DNA of 5,216 bases from Bacteroidota bacterium (GTDB lineage Bacteria; Bacteroidota; Bacteroidia; AKYH767-A; JABDAW01). The notes under the pieces were generated by a model, which was not told where the DNA came from, ran no database searches, and saw only the letters and a program-made list of their open reading frames with translations. Both the position numbers and the translations under genes were made by a program. The stretch is taken from contig JAHEYM010000317.1 of assembly GCA_023251595.1 (NCBI GenBank), positions 1 to 5,216 on the forward strand, written 5' to 3'. The first letter of the stretch is position 1, and each line of letters begins with the position of its first letter. Positions 1 to 3,493 of this stretch are shown here, in pieces.

Positions 1-1
1 A

Positions 2-322
2 ACAGCAATGTTTTTTAACTTCTTCTATATCGATAAGTATATATATGCAGATTTTCAGGATTTTAAAGAGAAAATGAGGATTTTGCAATTGGATCCGGTT
101 CCGGTTCTTGAAGAAAATTATCTGTTGGAAAGTGATATTGAAGTACTGGTGAAAAAATCAATCGCCAAATCGGTATTAAACACAGAAGTCTGGAGAGAAG
201 GAGTCGTAATCAGACCGCTTACCGAGATAACAGATCATAAAGACAGTAATGGATTTTTGCACAACGACAGAGTGAGTTTCAAGGCAATCAATCCTGAGTT
301 TTTATTGAAATATGGAGATTAG
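2..322 (+). CDS. RNA ligase, C-terminal part (5' end outside window)
   Basis: The frame is open from the left edge, so the true start lies upstream; the ATG at position 8 is probably internal because two codons before it are also open. Numbered from that ATG, residues 64-69 (EGVVIR) match motif IV of the covalent nucleotidyltransferase ligases, and residues 90-95 (SFKAIN) match motif V, whose lysine contacts the ATP phosphates. The ending NPEFLLKYGD is typical of RNA ligases of the Rnl2/DRB0094 kind. These enzymes use ATP, form an enzyme-AMP intermediate and seal 3'-OH/5'-phosphate ends in RNA. The catalytic lysine of motif I is not in the window, so activity cannot be judged. The start of the visible part (FNFFYID...YADFQDF) also fits the segment before motif IV in this family. 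The gene ends two bases before a repeat element. A DNA ligase or capping enzyme is less likely from the motif V and C-terminal wording. Confidence 0.75.
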   Translation, partial: TAMFFNFFYIDKYIYADFQDFKEKMRILQLDPVPVLEENYLLESDIEVLVKKSIAKSVLNTEVWREGVVIRPLTEITDHKDSNGFLHNDRVSFKAINPEFLLKYGD

Positions 323-323
323 A

Positions 324-556
324 TAGGGGTTAGGGATCAGGTGTTAGAGGTTAGGTTAGGGCATCCCACACTCATCACTCATCACTCATCACTCATCACT
401 CATCACTCATCACTCATCACTCATCACTCATCACTCATCACTCATCACTCATAACTCATAACTCATAACTCATAACTCATAACTCATAACTCATAACTCA
501 TAGCTCATGGCAAAAAAACTTACCACTAAACCCTTACCCCTAACACCTAACCCCTA
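324..556. repeat. Composite repeat element: inverted TAGGGGTTAGG arms around a heptamer array
   Basis: Exact inverted 11-mers bound the element: TAGGGGTTAGG at 324-334 and its reverse complement at 546-556. A second inverted pair, GTGTTAG at 341-347 and CTAACAC at 540-546, lies just inside. The spacing between the two motifs differs on the two sides (six extra bases on the left), so the arms are related but not identical. The inner flanks are also G-rich on the left and C-rich on the right. The space between the arms is almost wholly the tandem heptamer array. The element fills the gap between the RNA ligase stop and the tRNA promoter. No transposase or coding potential is visible. It could be a small non-autonomous element or a short-tandem-repeat locus; the sequence alone does not decide. 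Confidence 0.7.
371..510. repeat. Tandem heptanucleotide array, 20 units
   Basis: Exactly twenty 7-base units run without interruption. Units 1-11 are CTCATCA (371-447), units 12-18 are CTCATAA (448-496), unit 19 is CTCATAG (497-503) and unit 20 is CTCATGG (504-510). The variants are in blocks and not mixed, which suggests local expansion of two founder units by slippage. The phase is never broken, so length changes would come in steps of seven. There are no spacers and no open frame across the whole array (the CTCATAA block carries TAA in frame), so it is neither a CRISPR array nor coding. Confidence 0.95.
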
Positions 557-562
557 AATAAC

Positions 563-570
563 TATCTTTG
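563..570 (+). promoter_or_regulatory. Bacteroidetes-type -7 promoter element for tRNA-Arg
   Basis: TATCTTTG is an exact match to the TAnnTTTG consensus of the primary sigma factor in Bacteroidetes. It ends 25 bases before the tRNA 5' end, leaving a short leader for RNase P to remove. No clear TTG/TTTG -33 element is present at the usual distance; that position is occupied by the C-rich right arm of the repeat element. Confidence 0.55.
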
Positions 571-595
571 CAGTCCTGCATTAAAAAACAGGCCG

Positions 596-669
596 GGTCC
601 CATAGCTCAACCGGACAGAGCATCAGTTTTCTAAACTGAGGGTTCCAGGTTCGAGTCCTGGTGGGATCA
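596..669 (+). tRNA. tRNA-Arg (anticodon TCT)
   Basis: A full 74-base cloverleaf can be folded. The acceptor stem GGTCCCA (596-602) pairs with TGGGATC (662-668), with one G-T pair. The D stem is GCTC/GAGC (605-608/618-621), and the anticodon stem is TCAGT/ACTGA (623-627/635-639). The loop TTTCTAA places the anticodon TCT at 630-632. The variable region is GGGTT, and the T arm is CCAGG-TTCGAGT-CCTGG (645-661). The discriminator base is A669, and the 3' CCA is not encoded. It would read AGA and, with wobble, AGG codons. It is preceded by a TAnnTTTG element. Genes typical of accessory islands follow on its 3' side. Confidence 0.96.
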
Positions 670-734
670 CTTGTAGTTTCGTTAAACCTTTGTTTTTCAG
701 CACTTTATGAGCAAAATAAAATTCGCTGTATAAA

Positions 735-821
735 TTTTGGTGGTAATAATTTGAGATTCATTTAATTGGTACAAAAAAAGCCGTGCAAGGTATTGATCAA
801 GTGCAGGTAGCATCACCAAAA
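735..821. other. Weak inverted repeat in the tRNA-to-MNT spacer
   Basis: TTTTGGTG at 735-742 is the exact reverse complement of CACCAAAA at 814-821. The 71-base interior shows no convincing stem of its own, so this may be chance. The rest of the spacer between the tRNA and the nucleotidyltransferase gene shows no coding potential beyond an eight-codon ATG-to-TAA frame and no clear rho-independent terminator for the tRNA. Confidence 0.2.
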
Positions 822-850
822 CTCAATTTTCAGATCGTGGACATTTACTT

Positions 851-858
851 TACCTTTG
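851..858 (+). promoter_or_regulatory. Bacteroidetes-type -7 element for the MNT-HEPN pair
   Basis: TACCTTTG matches TAnnTTTG exactly and ends four bases before the ATG at 863. A start of transcription at the usual distance from this element would fall at or within a base or two of the start codon, so the message may be leaderless or nearly so. The -33 position has only a T run (827-830) instead of a clean TTG. Confidence 0.5.
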
Positions 859-862
859 CCTT

Positions 863-1180
863 ATGGAATCGCCCGCCGTTCTTAATACCATAAAATCTAC
901 TGTTCATTCCTTCTTTCCTGATGCAAGGGTTCTTTTGTTCGGTTCGCGGGTTCGTGGGAATTCCGACCGTCATAGCGATTTTGATTTACTGATTATTATT
1001 AAGAATAATTACTCCGCAAGAGAAAAGATCGGATGGCGTAGTAAGATTCATAAAGCACTTGTGTATGCAGTTGATGCACCATTCGATGTTTTTTTAAACA
1101 GCGAAAAAGAAGTGCTTAGTAAAAAAGAATTGCCGGGACACATCGTTCGTTCCGCTCTTTTGGAAGGAATAGAATTATGA
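863..1180 (+). CDS. Minimal nucleotidyltransferase (MNT), probable antitoxin of a HEPN/MNT module
   Basis: This is a 105-residue protein of the DNA polymerase beta superfamily, the usual length for a stand-alone MNT domain. It shows the motif FGSRVRG at residues 26-32 followed by SDFDLLI at 38-44. G27/S28 therefore bind the nucleotide phosphates, and D39 and D41 are the first two metal ligands. D75 in PFDVFL fits the third carboxylate. All catalytic residues are present, so the enzyme is probably active. In MntA-HepT systems the MNT antitoxin transfers AMP to a tyrosine of the HEPN toxin. That role here is inferred from family and from the ATGA overlap with the HEPN gene downstream. The ATG at 863 is favoured because a TAnnTTTG promoter element lies directly before it and no earlier start is needed for the domain. 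No Shine-Dalgarno sequence is seen. Confidence 0.88.
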   Translation: MESPAVLNTIKSTVHSFFPDARVLLFGSRVRGNSDRHSDFDLLIIIKNNYSAREKIGWRSKIHKALVYAVDAPFDVFLNSEKEVLSKKELPGHIVRSALLEGIEL

Positions 1181-1560
1181 CGAAAGATATTCGTGACTTT
1201 GTTAACCAATGGCTTGAAAAAGCAGAACATGACCTCGCGGCTGCTAATGCCTTAATGGAGGTGAGACCATTAATTCTTGATACCGCATGCTTTCATTGTC
1301 AGCAAGCGGTCGAGAAATTATTCAAAGCCTTTCTTATAAGCAAGGGAACAGAAATTATCCTGACTCACGATGTTGTTCTGCTTCAAAAAAAATGTGTGGA
1401 TTTGGATAATGACTTCGCTTCTATTGATTTGAAAGACCTAAACGATTTTGCAGTCGATGTTCGCTATCCTGCGGATGTACTGATGCCCTCTATGACTGAA
1501 ACAAAGGAATATTTCGAAATCGCGGGCAAATTAAAAGAACTTGTAATTGAAAAAATTTGA
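1177..1560 (+). CDS. HEPN-domain protein, probable toxin partner of the MNT
   Basis: This 127-residue, mostly helical protein has the HEPN pattern. An N-terminal helix carries AEHDLAAANAL (residues 16-26). A second helix reads FHCQQAVEKLFKAFLISKG (39-57), followed by THD (63-65) and a third helix with VRYPAD (95-100). The FHxQQAxEK wording is characteristic of the family (Pfam HEPN). Many HEPN toxins are RNases using an Rx4-6H motif. Here R6, R30 and R96 have no histidine five to seven residues later, so the canonical active site is absent. Y97 and Y112 are tyrosines near the usual motif position that might be modified. The start codon overlaps the MNT stop (ATGA), indicating translational coupling. 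Toxin function is inferred from the pairing; a non-toxic accessory or nucleotide-binding role is possible. Confidence 0.85.
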   Translation: MTKDIRDFVNQWLEKAEHDLAAANALMEVRPLILDTACFHCQQAVEKLFKAFLISKGTEIILTHDVVLLQKKCVDLDNDFASIDLKDLNDFAVDVRYPADVLMPSMTETKEYFEIAGKLKELVIEKI

Positions 1561-1644
1561 GAATCTTGTTTCGCGTCTGATACGGTGCGACAGATCAAAG
1601 AAATGAACTCGCAACTTGCTGCGGCTAAAGTGATTCTGAGGTGA
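1561..1644 (+). other. Open in-frame stretch after the HEPN stop, possible gene remnant
   Basis: Immediately after the HEPN TGA the same frame stays open for 27 codons to a TGA at 1642-1644. The second half, from an ATG at 1603, reads MNSQLAAAKVILR, which looks like ordinary protein wording. It could be a small relic of another gene's C terminus, the tail of an ancestral longer HEPN protein cut by a stop, or chance. It is too short to assign a function. Confidence 0.25.
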
Positions 1645-1645
1645 C

Positions 1646-1680
1646 AACATAGACTTCCTGTCTATGTTCCTGTCTATGTT
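1646..1680 (+). repeat. Hairpin with a tandemly duplicated right arm
   Basis: AACATAGAC (1646-1654) pairs perfectly with GTCTATGTT (1660-1668) across a five-base loop. The 12-mer CCTGTCTATGTT occurs at 1657-1668 and again, without a gap, at 1669-1680. The left arm can therefore pair with either copy, giving two mutually exclusive nine-pair stems with loops of 5 or 17 bases. It lies just after the MNT-HEPN pair and about 20 bases before a run of eight T (1700-1707). It could contribute to transcript ending or mRNA 3'-end protection, although the T run is not adjacent as in a standard rho-independent terminator. Confidence 0.55.
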
Positions 1681-1727
1681 TATTGTAAAGGCTATTGTCT
1701 TTTTTTTCTGATTTACTTCCGGACTCC

Positions 1728-1806
1728 GTTCGGAACACTTTTCAGAACACCGTTCCGAACGTTCCGAATATCCGTCAAAAACCTCGTTCCGAACCGTTCC
1801 GAACGG
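1728..1806. promoter_or_regulatory. Cluster of five GTTC-N-GAAC sites upstream of the ATPase operon
   Basis: The 9-mer GTTCCGAAC, itself an inverted repeat GTTC-C-GAAC, occurs at 1752-1760, 1786-1794 and 1796-1804, with an 8/9 copy at 1761-1769. One copy in the other orientation, GTTCGGAAC, is at 1728-1736. The last copy extends to a 13-base palindrome CCGTTC-C-GAACGG (1794-1806). The cluster ends about 100 bases before the ATPase start codon. Repeated small dyads in front of an operon suggest binding sites for a dimeric regulator, but a degenerate minisatellite or the debris of a mobile element would look alike. Apart from the remnant, the hairpin and this cluster, nothing else is seen between 1561 and 1908. 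A near-match to the -7 element (GACATTTG, 1887-1894) lies 14 bases before the ATG and might be the operon promoter. Confidence 0.45.
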
Positions 1807-1908
1807 TAAGCCGTGAAGGAAATCAACCTCGATTACAAGATACTATTCTAAAGCACTACTTTTACAGTCCGAACTGGTGTCTTCCCGACATTTGAAAACG
1901 CTAACCCC

Positions 1909-2994
1909 ATGAAAAACAGAATCTCAAATCTAAGCATCAAAAATTTCAAATCGATTAAGAATCTCGATTTGAAGTGCAAACGGATAAATTTGTTCATCGG
2001 GAAACCTAATGCAGGGAAGTCAAATATTCTTGAAGCTCTTTCTATGTACTCCGGTTGCTACGAAACAAATAAAGAAAGATTTTTGCATTCATTCATTAGG
2101 TTCAATACAGTGCACGATTTATTTCATTATCGCGATTTAGATAAACAAGTGGAAGTTGTTTCAGATATCGGGTTTGTTACACTTCGTCATTACAGAGGTA
2201 TAGGTAATTTTATTTTTGCAACAGGTGATAATATAAAACCTTTTCATGAAAATGAGTTCAGTGAAGGTTCTATCAACGATTATCTTAATAAAATGATGCC
2301 GCAGACCTCAACTAAAAAAGATAGTGCTCTTTCTCCTTTCTTGCTCTATTTAACTGAATTATCTTATACAAACCAGAATGATTTCAGACAACAAGCCCAA
2401 TCTCCGGTCAAAAAGTACGATTTTAAAAAAATTGAGGCAACCAATAATCGGTTTTCGCTTTTCCTTCTTCCTGATGGTTCAAACATATATCAATTACTCG
2501 AAATGTATAAAGAATTATCCGACTATGCCGGACAATTCTTTGAAGAGTACGGTATGGAATTTTTAATGAAACATGTTGAAAAAAGAATGGCTATTTTTCG
2601 CAAGGTAGGAAAAGTAATATACGAACTTGGAATTGAATTGACCCCCGATACTTTTCAGCGGTTGCTCTATAATTTGACTGCTATTAAATCCAACACAAAT
2701 TCTGTTTTGCTTTTTGAAGAGCCGGAATCACATTCCTTCCCTCCTTACATTCAGGAATTTACAAACCAAATAATACAATCCGATACGAATCAGTTTTTTC
2801 TCACTACTCACAGTCCATATCTTCTGAATACTTTTTTGCAAGATAAATCAATCGCGAAAGACCTTAATGTTATTGTAACTTGGTTCGATAAATTCGAGAC
2901 AAAGATTAAAATTCTTTCTCAAAAGGAGATTAGCGAGATATACGGAAATGGTATCGACATCTTTTTTAACATGGATAATTACATTGGCAAATGA
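1909..2994 (+). CDS. AAA15/OLD-like ATPase without a nuclease domain
   Basis: This 361-residue P-loop ATPase of the SMC/ABC-like class (AAA15/AAA21, related to the ATPase half of OLD nucleases) begins with the usual ISNLSIKNFKSIKNLDL strand. The Walker A motif is GKPNAGKS at residues 31-38, followed by NILEAL. Walker B is VLLFEEPES at 266-274, with E270/E271 as metal-binding and catalytic acids. The switch histidine is H301 in LTTHSPYLL. Between them lies a variable, mostly helical insert of about 200 residues. The ABC signature is degenerate: PDTFQRLL (246-253) stands where S-x-G-x-x-R is expected, and HSFPPY replaces the common HLHP after Walker B. The chain ends about 60 residues after the switch histidine, leaving no room for a C-terminal TOPRIM domain. 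The stop overlaps the next start (ATGA). The start at 1909 places the beta strand at the very N terminus as in the family. The likely role is ATP-driven sensing in phage or plasmid defence, by context. Confidence 0.9.
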   Translation: MKNRISNLSIKNFKSIKNLDLKCKRINLFIGKPNAGKSNILEALSMYSGCYETNKERFLHSFIRFNTVHDLFHYRDLDKQVEVVSDIGFVTLRHYRGIGNFIFATGDNIKPFHENEFSEGSINDYLNKMMPQTSTKKDSALSPFLLYLTELSYTNQNDFRQQAQSPVKKYDFKKIEATNNRFSLFLLPDGSNIYQLLEMYKELSDYAGQFFEEYGMEFLMKHVEKRMAIFRKVGKVIYELGIELTPDTFQRLLYNLTAIKSNTNSVLLFEEPESHSFPPYIQEFTNQIIQSDTNQFFLTTHSPYLLNTFLQDKSIAKDLNVIVTWFDKFETKIKILSQKEISEIYGNGIDIFFNMDNYIGK

Positions 2995-3488
2995 CACAAG
3001 AGACCCGCGTCATCGCAGAATGTAACGCAGATACTTTATTTCTGACTCTACTCTTGAAAGAATCGGTGGTACATGCCGCGAATAATGCTCAAGTCGGTTC
3101 TCAAATGATAAACAGACCTTCTTCCGGTTTGGTTATCGGAGTGATTGACGATGATAAAAGAAAGCCGAAATATTTTGATGACTTCAAACAGATCAATAAA
3201 AACGATACGTTACGCTTCAAAATTTTCAAACATAAGAAACGCGAACATTTTATTGTAACCATTCATCGCGCTCACGAGGATTTCGTAATACAAAATGCTA
3301 AAGATGCGAAAATTAACAAAAAACAATACAGCAAATATTTCGATTTGAATTACCTGAAATCAATAACTAAGTCTATACAAGTAAGTTCAAATTCGGAATA
3401 TAAGAATTTCCTGAATGCGATTATTCAAAAAAATCCGACAGACATAAGGGAATTGAAGAAGTTTTTTAAGAAAAAACTGTGGAATTAA
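2991..3488 (+). CDS. Small TOPRIM-like protein, probable nuclease or effector partner of the ATPase
   Basis: This 165-residue protein is not assigned to a named family with certainty. Near the N terminus RVIAECNAD gives E10 and D14, the same E-x3-D spacing as the first TOPRIM motif (EGxxD). After about 40 residues a hydrophobic strand leads into GVIDDDKRKP, where D53 and D55 form the DxD of the second TOPRIM motif. A third conserved-looking block is HRAHEDFVIQNA around residues 92-103. The C terminus is lysine-rich (FFKKKLWN). TOPRIM folds bind Mg2+ through these acids and cut or rejoin nucleic acid; activity here is inferred. The gene overlaps the ATPase stop by ATGA, so the two proteins are probably made in fixed ratio and form a complex. 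The arrangement resembles PARIS (AriA ATPase/AriB TOPRIM) and AbiL, but no sequence match to AriB or RloB is claimed. Confidence 0.65.
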   Translation: MTQETRVIAECNADTLFLTLLLKESVVHAANNAQVGSQMINRPSSGLVIGVIDDDKRKPKYFDDFKQINKNDTLRFKIFKHKKREHFIVTIHRAHEDFVIQNAKDAKINKKQYSKYFDLNYLKSITKSIQVSSNSEYKNFLNAIIQKNPTDIRELKKFFKKKLWN

Positions 3489-3493
3489 TTATT

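Noticed and set aside
371..510. CRISPR-like array
   Set aside because: The units are seven bases long, contiguous and without spacers, and no cas genes are visible.
596..669. Duplicate tRNA 3' end within the window (att site)
   Set aside because: GTTCCGAAC repeats share only a few bases with the T arm; no longer copy of the tRNA 3' end was found by eye.
705..735. Eight-codon ATG-to-TAA frame after the tRNA
   Set aside because: It is too short to support, and has neither a promoter nor a ribosome binding signal.
1646..1707. Standard rho-independent terminator
   Set aside because: The nine-pair stem is AT-rich and the T8 tract is about 20 bases beyond the second arm, not adjacent; a short AAAG/CTTT stem before the Ts is too weak.
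1728..1806. LexA/SOS boxes of the GAAC-N4-GTTC kind
   Set aside because: The GAAC and GTTC halves here are 0, 1 or more than 4 bases apart, never the four-base spacing, and the strict unit is GTTC-N-GAAC.
1695..1895. 66-residue open frame with TTG start between the two gene groups
   Set aside because: It begins inside the T-rich region, and its central part is only the translated GTTCCGAAC repeats. There is no recognisable domain and no ATG start.
2378..2566. 62-codon forward frame inside the ATPase gene
   Set aside because: It is out of frame with a well-supported ATPase and is covered entirely by it, with no domain features.
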